This document shows, piece by piece, positions 25,472-33,419 of a stretch of DNA of 64,000 bases; the stretch's first letter is position 1; each line of letters starts with the position of its first letter. The notes beneath the pieces are model-generated. The model ran no database searches, was not told where the DNA came from, and was given only the letters and a program-made list of their open reading frames with translations. Source of the DNA: Actinophytocola sp963826035 (lineage in GTDB: Bacteria > Actinomycetota > Actinomycetes > Mycobacteriales > Pseudonocardiaceae); NCBI GenBank assembly GCA_963826035.1, contig CAWGVZ010000024.1, forward strand, positions 434,001 through 498,000, written 5' to 3'. The translations under genes and the position numbers were made by a program.

Positions 25472-26257
25472 GTGACGATCCAAGAATCGGCGGACGTGCC
25501 GGACGACGAGGAACACCCCAGGGAGAAGCAGCGCGGCCCGGTCGTGCTGCGCAGGGGGCGCAGGGAAGAAACAACCACCACCGACCAGCGCCTGCTCGAC
25601 TCGCGCGGGCCGGCCGACTGGGTGCACACCGACCCGTGGCGGGTCCTGCGCATCCAGGCGGAGTTCGTGGAGGGCTTCGGCGCGCTGGCCGAGGTGCCGA
25701 GGGCGGTGACCGTGTTCGGCTCGGCCCGCACGAAGCGCGACCACCCCGAGTACCAGCTGGGCCATGACATCGGCGCCGCACTGGCGAACGCCGGTTACGC
25801 GGCCATTACCGGCGGCGGGCCCGGCTCCATGGAGGCGGTCAACCGCGGCTGCTCGGAGGCCGGCGGGCTGTCCATCGGGCTCGGCATCGAGCTGCCGTTC
25901 GAGCAGGGCCTCAACCCGTGGGTCGACCTGGGGGTGAACTTCCGGTACTTCTTCGCGCGCAAGACCATGTTCGTGAAGTACGCGCAGGCGTTCATCTGTC
26001 TGCCCGGCGGGTTCGGCACGCTCGACGAGCTGTTCGAGGCGCTCACCCTGGTGCAGACGAAGAAGGTCACGAAGTTCCCGGTCGTCCTGTTCGGACGGTC
26101 CTATTGGGGCGGTCTGTACGACTGGGTGAACGACGTCGTCCACAAGGAGGGCAAGGTGGGCGAGAAGGACATGGCGCTGCTGCACCTGACCGACGACGTC
26201 GACGACGCCATCCGGGTGGTCGAGGAGGCATACCAGGCCTGGGTCGAGGTTCACTGA
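25472..26257 (+). CDS. LOG-family protein (TIGR00730 type)
   Basis: The 261-residue product from GTG 25472 has the LOG Rossmann fold: VTVFGSARTKRDHPEYQLG, GYAAITGGGPGSMEAVNRG (nucleotide-phosphate loop), and the hallmark PGGFGTLDE with catalytic-type Arg and Glu. LOG enzymes in plants and bacteria release cytokinin free base from the riboside monophosphate, and in bacteria may act as general nucleotide 5'-phosphate ribohydrolases. An N-terminal extension of about 65 basic and acidic residues precedes the domain. Synteny with Rv1205 next to dapE and gpgS supports this conserved place. Enzymatic specificity is not shown by sequence. Confidence 0.92.
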   Translation: MTIQESADVPDDEEHPREKQRGPVVLRRGRREETTTTDQRLLDSRGPADWVHTDPWRVLRIQAEFVEGFGALAEVPRAVTVFGSARTKRDHPEYQLGHDIGAALANAGYAAITGGGPGSMEAVNRGCSEAGGLSIGLGIELPFEQGLNPWVDLGVNFRYFFARKTMFVKYAQAFICLPGGFGTLDELFEALTLVQTKKVTKFPVVLFGRSYWGGLYDWVNDVVHKEGKVGEKDMALLHLTDDVDDAIRVVEEAYQAWVEVH

Positions 26258-26500
26258 GACATTTGGTCGCTCCGCTCCTCCGCTAAGACGCCGTCTTCCC
26301 TCCTCGCGTGCTCGGCGCTGGCGCGCCTGCGCGCGCTCGTCAGTCCAGACGGCGTCCGCTCCGTCCCTCCGCTCCGGTCACGTTTCCCGCAGGTCACCAT
26401 TTGTGACGTCGGTGTAGCGCACGGCGTTTTCGGGCCTACCCCGTGGCACGATCGTTGACACCAGCTGGCCGGTGTTGGCCGAACCAGGAAGGTGGTCGAG
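26258..26500. other. Non-coding GC-rich region between the LOG gene and gpgS
   Basis: No convincing gene. An inverted repeat, GACGCCGTCT (26287-26296) with AGACGGCGTC (26347-26356), encloses a very GC-rich 50 bp core with alternating GCGC tracts. It is flanked on both sides by CCGCTCC-type pyrimidine repeats. It may be the terminator of the LOG gene. The gpgS promoter must lie in the last 100 bases. Confidence 0.5.
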
Positions 26501-26560
26501 ATGGTGGCAAGCATTGCGGGGACGCGCCCGCCGTCCCGTTGTCCGCGGGCGTTCGCGTGA
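26501..26560 (+). CDS. Short upstream ORF coupled to gpgS
   Basis: A 19-codon ORF (MVASIAGTRPPSRCPRAFA) has a strong AGGAAGG ribosome site and ends at TGA 26558-26560. Its stop overlaps the ATG of gpgS by one base (TGATG). gpgS itself has no good ribosome site at that ATG, so translation of gpgS is probably coupled to this small ORF. It could be a regulatory leader, or the start of a longer reading frame lost by a one-base change; I see no evidence for the latter. Confidence 0.5.
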   Translation: MVASIAGTRPPSRCPRAFA

Positions 26561-27480
26561 TGCACCCGGACGCCCGCACCTGGTTCGACGAGCGAACCTG
26601 GCAGAGTCCCGAGTGGACCGTGGCGGATCTGGTGTTGGCCAAGGGATCGCGGACGGTCAGCGTCGTTCTTCCGGCACTGAACGAGGAAGCGACCGTCGGT
26701 GAGGTGATCGCCTCCGTCCGGCCACTGCTCGGCACCCTGGTCGACGAGCTGGTGGTGATCGACTCCGGTTCGACCGACCGCACGGCCGAGGTTTCGGCCG
26801 CGGCCGGCGCCCGGGTGGTGCACCGCGGCGAGGTGCTGTCCGAGCTGGAACCGTTGCCCGGCAAGGGCGAAGTACTGTGGCGCTCGCTCGCCGCGACCAC
26901 CGGCGACCTGCTGGTGTTCCTCGACTCCGACCTGATCGACCCGGACCCGGCGTTCGTGCCGAAACTGCTCGGCCCGTTGCTGCTCACGCCGGATGTCCAG
27001 CTGGTGAAGGGTTTCTACCGGCGACCACTGTCCACGGAGGGCAGCGCGGGAGCCGGTGGCGGCCGGGTGACGGAGCTGATGGCCCGACCCCTGCTGTCGG
27101 CGCTCCGGCCTTCCCTGTCCGGCATCATCCAGCCGCTGTCGGGTGAGTACGCGGGCACCCGTGCGCTGCTGGAAGCCGTGCCGTTCGCGTCCGGCTACGG
27201 CGTGGAGATCGGGCTGCTGCTCGACGCGCACTCGATCGTCGGGCTGCCCGGCATCGCGCAGGTCAACCTGGGGGTGCGGCGGCATCGCAACCAGCCGTTG
27301 CCCGCGCTCGGGCTGATGGCCAGGCAGATCCTGGGTACGGCGCTGGCCAGGTGCGGGATGCTGCCCGCCGGCGACGGCGCCCTGACCCAGTTCGTCGAGG
27401 TGGCCGGCGAGTGGCTGCCGGACACGGCCGGGGTCGAGGTGGCCGACCGGCCGCCCATGCGGGAGTTGCTCGTCCGCTGA
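26560..27480 (+). CDS. gpgS: Glucosyl-3-phosphoglycerate synthase GpgS
   Basis: The 306-residue GT81-family enzyme transfers glucose from UDP-glucose to 3-phosphoglycerate, the first step of methylglucose lipopolysaccharide or glucosylglycerate synthesis. The GT-A fold shows SVVLPALNEEATVGEVIASV, DELVVIDSGSTDRT, the metal-binding DSD motif at 122-124 in LVFLDSDLIDP, LVKGFYRRPL and GGGRVTELMARPLLSALRP, all close to the mycobacterial enzyme (Rv1208). I choose ATG 26560, whose A is also the last base of the upstream small ORF stop. The adjacent DivIVA-domain and tag genes keep the mycobacterial order. Confidence 0.95.
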   Translation: MHPDARTWFDERTWQSPEWTVADLVLAKGSRTVSVVLPALNEEATVGEVIASVRPLLGTLVDELVVIDSGSTDRTAEVSAAAGARVVHRGEVLSELEPLPGKGEVLWRSLAATTGDLLVFLDSDLIDPDPAFVPKLLGPLLLTPDVQLVKGFYRRPLSTEGSAGAGGGRVTELMARPLLSALRPSLSGIIQPLSGEYAGTRALLEAVPFASGYGVEIGLLLDAHSIVGLPGIAQVNLGVRRHRNQPLPALGLMARQILGTALARCGMLPAGDGALTQFVEVAGEWLPDTAGVEVADRPPMRELLVR

Positions 27481-27513
27481 AGTTTGTCGGTGGCGTATGA
27501 CACCATCGCTTCC

Positions 27514-27837
27514 GTGACCACCGCTCTGATCTATCTGGCCTTCATGATCCTGGTGGCGGCTGTGGTGTTCCTGCTGGCCTCGGTCGTGTTCGGCCGGGGC
27601 GAGGAGCTGCCGGCCCTGCCCCCGGGTGCATCGCCCACCAGGCTGCCGTCCACCGGCATCACGGCTGAGGACATCCGGGACGTCCGGTTCCAGCTGGTCC
27701 TGCGCGGGTACAAGATGTCGGAGGTCGACTGGGTACTACGCAGAGTCGGCGGTGAACTGGACGAGCTGCGTTCCGAAGTGGCCGAGCTACGTGAGCGGCT
27801 CGCGCTGACCGAGGCAGCAGAGCCGGACGTCAAGTGA
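27514..27837 (+). CDS. Small membrane protein with DivIVA-like domain
   Basis: From GTG 27514 the product is 107 residues with one N-terminal helix (TALIYLAFMILVAAVVFLLASVVF) and a cytoplasmic part. The cytoplasmic segment TAEDIRDVRFQLVLRGYKMSEVDWVLRRVGGELDELRSEVAELRERL contains the DivIVA N-terminal lipid-binding signature (VRFQxxLRGYxxxEVDxxLDR) and a coiled coil. Such proteins follow gpgS in mycobacteria (Rv1209) and may recruit to curved membrane or septum. An earlier TTG start would add ten residues but would read a poor signal. Its stop overlaps the tag start (GTGA at 27834-27837). The exact cell-biological role is unknown. Confidence 0.85.
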   Translation: MTTALIYLAFMILVAAVVFLLASVVFGRGEELPALPPGASPTRLPSTGITAEDIRDVRFQLVLRGYKMSEVDWVLRRVGGELDELRSEVAELRERLALTEAAEPDVK

Positions 27838-28400
27838 GCGGTGCGACGGTGGGCGCTGACGGCCGCGCCCGTTGCCCCTGGGGCAATTCGACGGAGGACT
27901 ACACCGAGTACCACGACCAGGAGTGGGGCGTTCCGCTGCGCGGCGAGAAGGCCATGTACGAGCGGCTGACCCTCGAGGCCTTCCAGTCGGGGTTGTCGTG
28001 GCTGACCATCCTGCGCAAGCGCGAGGGCTTCCGGCGGGCGTTCGCGAAGTTCGACCCGAAGAAGGTGGCGAAGTTCGGCGAGCCCGAGGTGGTCCGCCTG
28101 ATGGGCGACGCGTCGATCGTGCGCAACCGGGCGAAGATCGAGGCGGCCATCCGCAACGCCCGGGCCATCGCGGAACTGGACGTGCCGCTGGATGAGCTGC
28201 TGTGGTCGTTCGCGCCGGCCGAGCACCCCCGCCCGAAGGACCTGGCAGAAGTCCCGGCGATCACCCCGGAGTCCAAGGCCATGGCCAAGGAACTGAAGCG
28301 GCGGGGCTTCGCCTTCGTGGGCCCCACCACGGCCTACGCCCTGATGCAGGCAACCGGCATGGTCGACGACCACGTAGCGGACTGCTGGCGCGCCACCTGA
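27834..28400 (+). CDS. tag: DNA-3-methyladenine glycosylase I
   Basis: The 188-residue enzyme removes 3-methyladenine from alkylated DNA in base-excision repair. The helix-hairpin-helix glycosylase fold is supported by CPWGNSTEDYTEYHDQEWGVPL (zinc ligands C14 and H27), FQSGLSWLTILRKREGFRRAFA, and the C-terminal zinc pair in DDHVADCW. It is translationally coupled to the DivIVA-domain gene upstream. A class B 22 bp repeat array begins four bases after its stop codon and probably serves as the terminator. Gene order gpgS, DivIVA protein, tag is as in mycobacteria. Confidence 0.95.
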   Translation: MSGATVGADGRARCPWGNSTEDYTEYHDQEWGVPLRGEKAMYERLTLEAFQSGLSWLTILRKREGFRRAFAKFDPKKVAKFGEPEVVRLMGDASIVRNRAKIEAAIRNARAIAELDVPLDELLWSFAPAEHPRPKDLAEVPAITPESKAMAKELKRRGFAFVGPTTAYALMQATGMVDDHVADCWRAT

Positions 28401-28403
28401 AGC

Positions 28404-28560
28404 CATGATGACCATTCCGGTCACCCATGATGACCGTTCCCGTCACCTGTGATGACCGTTCCGTGCTCGGCATCGGTCGGGTGTGGTCATCGTGCCCGAC
28501 GGGAGTGGTCATCATGCGTGACGGGAGTGGTCATCATGCGTGACGGGAGTGGTCATCATG
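28404..28560. repeat. Class B array of 22 bp units, head-to-head
   Basis: Three forward units begin at 28404, 28426 and 28448 with core CATGATGACCRTTCC. After a 15-base centre, four inverted units (GGTCATCATG core) begin at 28485, 28507, 28529 and 28551. Every interval within each half is exactly 22 bp. It fills the gap between the convergent tag and DUF4245 genes. Confidence 0.9.
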
Positions 28561-28567
28561 GGGCAGG

Positions 28568-29167
28568 TCAGGCCCCCGGCAGTGGCTCGGCCTCCTGCAC
28601 GGCGGCAGCCAACCGCCGGAAGTCGTCCTCGCTGGCGCTGCCGGTGATCAGCAGGACGGTCCCGTCCAGCTCGGTGACCCACGCCGGCTCGTCGCGTCGA
28701 GCGGGATAACTGTCCCACCGCACCCCGGCGACATCGATCTCCCCGCGAGCGACCGACCCCTCCTGTCCGGTCTCCGCGGCGAGCACGTCGGCCACCGCCC
28801 CGCCCGACTGGCTCAGCTGTACGAAGTTTCCGTCGGGCGTCAGCCACCCGACCCGAACCACCACGTCAACCGCACTGACCGCCTCCGTGGACGACGAGTT
28901 CGCCCGCCACTCCACCGGCAGCTCCGGGCGCCGCACGGGGAAGGGCACCGACGCCGCCGCGTCGTCCAGGCGCTTGGACATGTCGACCGTCGGCGCGGAC
29001 GTCGGGTCCACGACCGGGCCGCCCGGCGCGAACGAGCATCCCCGGGTGAACGCCACCAGGACCCCCACGCAGATCAGCAGGATGGCCATGGCTCCCACCA
29101 TGTCCCGCATGCTGGTGGCGGCCCGGCCTGACGGCCGCTGCCCACTCGGTTGCTCCACGCCGGCCAT
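28568..29167 (-). CDS. DUF4245 family membrane protein
   Basis: The 199-residue protein has a short cytoplasmic N-terminus, one membrane helix (MVGAMAILLICVGVLVAFTRG, about 23-43) and an extracellular domain ending in WVTELDGTVLLITGSASEDDFRRLAAAVQ. The pattern RRPELPVEWRANSS followed by a GWLTPDGNFVQLSQS strand is that of DUF4245. In mycobacteria the same family member (Rv1100) lies next to glpX, and here too it diverges from glpX across 95 bp. Function is unknown. It faces the class B array on its 3' side. Confidence 0.88.
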   Translation of the reverse strand: MAGVEQPSGQRPSGRAATSMRDMVGAMAILLICVGVLVAFTRGCSFAPGGPVVDPTSAPTVDMSKRLDDAAASVPFPVRRPELPVEWRANSSSTEAVSAVDVVVRVGWLTPDGNFVQLSQSGGAVADVLAAETGQEGSVARGEIDVAGVRWDSYPARRDEPAWVTELDGTVLLITGSASEDDFRRLAAAVQEAEPLPGA

Positions 29168-29262
29168 TTTCGCAGGCCCCCGAGATCATGCTCACGGCGC
29201 GGCGGAGTCCCGTCATCTGGGAGGATCGAAACCCCACCCGGCGAAAGGCAGGCTGGTACCAG

Positions 29263-30300
29263 ATGACTTCCACCACCCGGCGGCGCGAAGAGCCCGATCG
29301 CAACCTCGCCCTGGAACTGGTCCGGGTCACCGAGGCCGCGGCGATGGCGGCCGGGCGCTGGGTCGGCCGCGGCGACAAGATCGGTGGCGACGGCGCCGCG
29401 GTCGACGCGATGCGCAAGCTCATCGGCACCGTCTCCATGCGCGGCATCGTGGTGATCGGCGAGGGCGAGAAGGACCACGCGCCGATGCTCTACAACGGCG
29501 AGCACGTCGGCAACGGCGACGGCCCCGAGTGCGACGTGGCGGTCGACCCGATCGACGGCACCACGCTGATGGCCAAGGGCATGCCGAACGCGATCGCCGT
29601 GCTCGCGGCCACCGAACGTGGCGCGATGTTCGACCCGTCGGCCGTGTTCTACATGGAGAAGCTGGCGGTCGGGCCCGAGGCGGCGGACGTCGTGGACATC
29701 ACGGCACCCGTGGCGGAGAACATCCGCCGGGTGGCGCGGGCGAAGCAGACCGACGTGTCGGACGTCACCGTCTGCATCCTCGACCGAGTCCGCCACCAGG
29801 ACTTGGTGAAGGAGGTCCGGGAGGCCGGCGCGCGGATCCACTTCATCAGCGACGGCGACGTCGCCGGCGCGATCTCCGCCGCCCGCCCGAACACCGGTGT
29901 CGACATGTTGATCGGGATCGGCGGCACCCCGGAGGGCATCATCGCGGCGTGCGCGCTCAAGTGCATGGGCGGCGCCATCCAGGGCCGGCTGTGGCCGAAG
30001 GACGACGCCGAGCGCGCCAAGGCCATCGACGCCGGGCACGACCTCGACCGCGTGCTGCTGACCGACGACCTGGTCTCCGGTGACAACGCGTTCTTCTGCG
30101 CCACGGGCATCACCGACGGCGACCTGCTGCGCGGCGTGCACTACCGCAGCGGCGGGTGCACCACCCAGTCGATCGTGATGCGGTCCAAGTCGGGCACCGT
30201 GCGGATGATCGACGGTTTCCACCGGCTGACCAAGTTGCGCGAATACTCCACAGTGGACTTCGACCGGACCGACGACGCCGGACTGCCACCCCTGCCATAA
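29263..30300 (+). CDS. glpX: Class II fructose-1,6-bisphosphatase GlpX
   Basis: The 345-residue gluconeogenic phosphatase converts fructose-1,6-bisphosphate to fructose-6-phosphate. The lithium-sensitive phosphatase metal motif is ECDVAVDPIDGTTLMAKG, preceded by GEGEKDHAPMLYNGE and followed by the class II pattern GIGGTPEGIIAACALKCMGG. ATG 29263 is preferred; an earlier in-frame ATG at 29188 would add 25 residues of no family likeness. Mycobacterial glpX (Rv1099c) precedes fum (Rv1098c). Here the same pair is split by a protease, two L,D-transpeptidases, an exporter and a flavoprotein, probably later insertions. Confidence 0.95.
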   Translation: MTSTTRRREEPDRNLALELVRVTEAAAMAAGRWVGRGDKIGGDGAAVDAMRKLIGTVSMRGIVVIGEGEKDHAPMLYNGEHVGNGDGPECDVAVDPIDGTTLMAKGMPNAIAVLAATERGAMFDPSAVFYMEKLAVGPEAADVVDITAPVAENIRRVARAKQTDVSDVTVCILDRVRHQDLVKEVREAGARIHFISDGDVAGAISAARPNTGVDMLIGIGGTPEGIIAACALKCMGGAIQGRLWPKDDAERAKAIDAGHDLDRVLLTDDLVSGDNAFFCATGITDGDLLRGVHYRSGGCTTQSIVMRSKSGTVRMIDGFHRLTKLREYSTVDFDRTDDAGLPPLP

Positions 30301-30419
30301 GTCGTTACCAGTTCACAGAATGGCACCACAAGACTTTCGACGGTGTCACGCGTCGATGTGCCGCAACTACCTTCCGCAACGTGTCCAGTCAGGACACGGG
30401 GCATGGAAGGAGAGAGAAC

Positions 30420-31202
30420 ATGAGGACACGTTCTCTGGTCGTGGGCCTTCTCGCCGCCGCCGCAACGGCGTTGGCCGGCATGGTCATGGCGCCGTCGGCG
30501 GCGGCGGACGAACCCGGGGTAACCCCCATGATCGTGGGCGGCGGCGACGCCGACCAGACCTACTCGTTCATGGTGTCACTGCAGGGCGGCAACGGGCATT
30601 TCTGTGGTGGTTCGCTGATCTCGCCGGAGTGGGTGCTGACCGCCGCCCACTGCGTGGAGGGCGAGTCGCCGAGCGGGGTCGGACTGCGGATCGGCACGAA
30701 CGAGTGGGCGTCAGGCGGCGAGGAGGCGCAGGCCGCCGAGATCATCGTCCACCCGGACTACGACGGTGTGTCGGCGGGCAACGACATCGCGCTGGTCAAG
30801 CTGGCCGCCGCCGCGACGTCGGCTCCCGTGGCGATCGCCGGCGACGCGCCGGTGGGCACCGCGTCCCGGCTGCTCGGGTGGGGCCAGACCTGCCCGGAGC
30901 CCGGTGCCTGCGGCGCGCCGGACTTTCTGCAGCAACTGGATGTCGAGGTGCTCGACGCGAGCGCCTGCGCCGGCATCGACGGCTCGCTCGAGCTGTGCAC
31001 CAGCAACCCGAACGGTGACTCGGGCGCCTGCTACGGCGACTCCGGTGGACCGCAGGTCACCGGTGATGAGGGCAGCTGGACCCTGATCGGCGTCACCAGC
31101 CGCGCCGGGAACAGCAACCCGACGTGCGCCACCGGCCCGTCGATCTACACAGACGCGACCGCGTACGCCTCGTGGATCGGAGAACGCACCCGGCTGACGT
31201 GA
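30420..31202 (+). CDS. Secreted trypsin-like serine protease (S1 family)
   Basis: The 260-residue protein starts at ATG 30420 (AAGGAG upstream). A signal peptide (residues 1-31, with an AAADEP cleavage region) is followed by a short propeptide and IVGGGDADQTYSFMVSLQGG, the typical mature N-terminus. The catalytic triad is complete: His77 in LTAAHCVEG, Asp122 in GNDIALVKL and Ser208 in CYGDSGGP. Disulfide-forming Cys pairs are present. It is exported and should cut extracellular proteins; the pocket residue before the GDSGG block suggests, but does not prove, a trypsin-like preference. It is separate from its neighbours and followed by a strong hairpin. Confidence 0.95.
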   Translation: MRTRSLVVGLLAAAATALAGMVMAPSAAADEPGVTPMIVGGGDADQTYSFMVSLQGGNGHFCGGSLISPEWVLTAAHCVEGESPSGVGLRIGTNEWASGGEEAQAAEIIVHPDYDGVSAGNDIALVKLAAAATSAPVAIAGDAPVGTASRLLGWGQTCPEPGACGAPDFLQQLDVEVLDASACAGIDGSLELCTSNPNGDSGACYGDSGGPQVTGDEGSWTLIGVTSRAGNSNPTCATGPSIYTDATAYASWIGERTRLT

Positions 31203-31207
31203 GTCGC

Positions 31208-31251
31208 AATCGTGATGCCCTGGATCCCAAGATCTCCAGGGCATCACGATT
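31208..31251. terminator. 17-bp perfect hairpin after the protease gene
   Basis: AATCGTGATGCCCTGGA (31208-31224) pairs perfectly with TCCAGGGCATCACGATT (31235-31251) around a 10-base loop. It starts five bases after the protease stop. Its arms share GATGCCCTG/CAGGGCATC wording with the class A repeat at 16539, so it may be a degenerate member of that family. Confidence 0.75.
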
Positions 31252-31322
31252 CGGTGACCGGGCAACCCCCGAACGAGTTGCGGCGTCTTCTGGTTTGTAA
31301 TGATCTCCCGGAAGGAGGCCGC

Positions 31323-31910
31323 ATGCGCACAAAGGTGATCCTGGGGCTCGTACTGGCGAGCGCCGGGCTGCTGGCCGCGTGCGCGACGGTCGATCCAGCG
31401 GCGAACACGGATTCGGGTCCGCCAGTCAGACCGATCGCGACGCCCACCACAACCACCACCCCGCCCGGCGACGCGCCGACCGCTCCGGTCACGCTGCCGC
31501 CGCTGCCCGAGGTGGCCGAGGCCGGCGAGACGATCGTGAAGACCGTGCCGAAGCCGCCGCCCGGCGTGCCGTGCACCGGAGCGGCCGACGCGTGCGTCGA
31601 CCTGTCGTCGAACCAGACCTGGCTGCTGTCCGACGGACAGATCACCTACGGCCCCGTGCCGATCACGAGCGGCCGGTCCGGCTTCGAGACGCCGCCCGGC
31701 ACGTTCAAGGTCGGCTGGAAGAACAAGGACCACGTCAGCAGCATCTACGACGCTCCGATGCCGTACTCGGTGTTCTTCAACGGTGGCATCGCGTTCCACC
31801 AGGGCAGCCTGAGCGAGAAGTCCCACGGCTGCATCCACCTGTCGAAGGGCGCGGCCAGTACGTACTTCAGCGATCTGTCGGTCGGCGACACGGTCGAGGT
31901 CGTCCGCTAG
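31323..31910 (+). CDS. L,D-transpeptidase (YkuD) lipoprotein, first copy
   Basis: The 195-residue product from ATG 31323 (GGAAGGAGG upstream) has a lipoprotein signal (GLVLASAGLLAAC, lipobox LAAC) and a Thr/Pro-rich linker at 40-80. The YkuD domain follows (DACVDLSSNQTWLLSDGQIT, YGPVPITSGRSGFETPPGTF) with catalytic His168 and Cys170 in SHGCIHL. L,D-transpeptidases make 3-3 cross-links in peptidoglycan or attach proteins to it. Uncommonly, the residue two after Cys170 is His (SHGCIH), where most family members, and the neighbouring copy, have Arg. This may alter donor binding. It is followed by a paralogue 68 bp on, a tandem duplication. Confidence 0.9.
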   Translation: MRTKVILGLVLASAGLLAACATVDPAANTDSGPPVRPIATPTTTTTPPGDAPTAPVTLPPLPEVAEAGETIVKTVPKPPPGVPCTGAADACVDLSSNQTWLLSDGQITYGPVPITSGRSGFETPPGTFKVGWKNKDHVSSIYDAPMPYSVFFNGGIAFHQGSLSEKSHGCIHLSKGAASTYFSDLSVGDTVEVVR

Positions 31911-31978
31911 TTCTTTGCAACCTTCCTTCCCGCTGCCGCGTGGGCTATTGATGACCACGAGGCAGTTGGGAAGGGCTC

Positions 31979-32497
31979 ATGAGCGACGTACGTCTCCGTC
32001 TCCGGATCGCCGGTCTCGCGCTGGCCGCGGGTGCGCTGCTCGGCGCGTGCACCGCACAGGCCGCGCCGGCGACGTCCGGTCCGGTGGGTGACCCGGTGCC
32101 GACCACCACGACACCCACCACCACGACGACCACGCCGCCGCCTCCCCCGCCGCCGTGCGCTCCCGACGTGAGCGCCTGCGTCCGACTGTCCACAAAGGAA
32201 GCGTGGCTGATGACGAACGGCGTGGCCGACCACGGCCCGGTGCCGATCGCGTACGGCGCGGCCAGGGACAACACGCCGACCGGCACGTGGCCGGTTTCGT
32301 GGAAGGACCAGGAGAACACGAGCAGCCTCTACGGCACGCCCATGCCGTACTCGGTGTTCTTCGCGCCGGGCGGAATCGCGTTCCACGAGGGCCCGGTGAA
32401 CGAGGACTCCCACGGCTGCGTGCGCCTGACCATGGCCGACGCGCAACTGTTCTTCGAGCGTCTCCAGCCCGGCATGCTGGTGCAGATCGTCCGGTGA
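31979..32497 (+). CDS. L,D-transpeptidase (YkuD) lipoprotein, second copy
   Basis: The 172-residue paralogue has a lipobox (GALLGAC), a Thr- and Pro-rich linker (TTTTPTTTTTTPPPPPPP) and a YkuD domain with SHGCVRL: catalytic Cys147, His145 and Arg149 are all in place. It shares PMPYSVFF, GIAFHEG and CVRLTMADAQLFFERL with its upstream neighbour but keeps the standard Arg. Length is short for the family, with only the catalytic core. As an extracytoplasmic lipoprotein it should act on peptidoglycan. The tandem arrangement suggests recent duplication and divergence. Its 3' end is 3 bp from the convergent exporter gene. Confidence 0.9.
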   Translation: MSDVRLRLRIAGLALAAGALLGACTAQAAPATSGPVGDPVPTTTTPTTTTTTPPPPPPPCAPDVSACVRLSTKEAWLMTNGVADHGPVPIAYGAARDNTPTGTWPVSWKDQENTSSLYGTPMPYSVFFAPGGIAFHEGPVNEDSHGCVRLTMADAQLFFERLQPGMLVQIVR

Positions 32498-32500
32498 CCG

Positions 32501-33388
32501 TCAGCCGTCCGGGCGGGCGCCGCGGGTGGCGCCCGCCGACGCGACCACCACGCACAGCACCGCGATCCACTGCGACCAGAGCAGCAACTCCTGGAGCACG
32601 ACGAGGCCGATGAGGGCCGCCATCGCAGGTTCGAGGCTCATCAGGATGCCGAACACGCGTGGTGGCATCTTGCGTAGCGCTTCCAGATCCAGCGAGTACG
32701 GGATCACCGACGACAACAGCGCCACGCCGAGTCCCGCGATCAGGACCCATGGCTGAATCAGCGCCGTTCCGCTGTCGGCCACGCCGAACGGCACGGCCAC
32801 CAGCGCCGCGACCGCCATTCCCAGCGCCAGGCCATTGCCCTCCGTGGTGTGGCGGCCCAGCGCCGCGCCGAGCAGGATGTACAGGCCCCAGCACGTTCCC
32901 GCGGCCAGAGCGAACAGCAGACCGACAACGTCGAGGTCGCCGCCGCCCTCCATCAGCAGGACCACACCGCCCGCCGCGAGCACGGCCCAGAACGCGTCCA
33001 GCCATCGCCGCGACCCGGCCAGGGCGACCGCCAGCGGCCCGAGGAACTCGATGGTCACGGCGATCCCCAGCGGGAGCCGGGCCAACGCCAGGTAGAAGCA
33101 CAGGTTCATCAGGCCGAGAATCACGCCGTAGCTGAGCACCGCTGTCCACGCGCGACGGTTCATACGCGGTGACGGCCGCCACAACAGCATCAGCACGGCC
33201 GCCGCGAAGAACAGTCGCAACGCGACCGTCCCGAAGCTGCCCACCGCGCTGAACAGGCTCTTGGCCAACGCCGAGCCCACCTGAACACTGACGATGCCGA
33301 GCAGTACCAGTGCCGTTGGCGGGATCGCGTCGAAGGTGCGTCCGGCCAGGGAGGAACGTTCGGTCGAGGTGGCCACGACGTGAATCAT
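32501..33388 (-). CDS. EamA/RhtA-type transporter
   Basis: The 295-residue protein has ten predicted helices in two five-helix EamA halves, with the second half PWVLIAGLGVALLSSVIPYSLDLEALRKMPPRVFGILMSLEPAMAALIGLVVL showing the conserved proline and Glu-Pro (SLEPAMAAL) motif of RhtA-like exporters. RhtA members export threonine, homoserine and similar amino acids. The C-terminus ends close to the stop of the second L,D-transpeptidase gene. The start shown is the ORF limit; a later Met or Val could be used. Substrate is a family-level guess. Confidence 0.88.
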   Translation of the reverse strand: MIHVVATSTERSSLAGRTFDAIPPTALVLLGIVSVQVGSALAKSLFSAVGSFGTVALRLFFAAAVLMLLWRPSPRMNRRAWTAVLSYGVILGLMNLCFYLALARLPLGIAVTIEFLGPLAVALAGSRRWLDAFWAVLAAGGVVLLMEGGGDLDVVGLLFALAAGTCWGLYILLGAALGRHTTEGNGLALGMAVAALVAVPFGVADSGTALIQPWVLIAGLGVALLSSVIPYSLDLEALRKMPPRVFGILMSLEPAMAALIGLVVLQELLLWSQWIAVLCVVVASAGATRGARPDG

Positions 33389-33419
33389 CGACGATCGGGG
33401 CGCCGCCCGTCGCGGGATT

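Noticed and set aside
28404..28560. CRISPR array
   Set aside because: Units are 22 bp with almost no unique spacer, half are inverted, and no cas genes are near.
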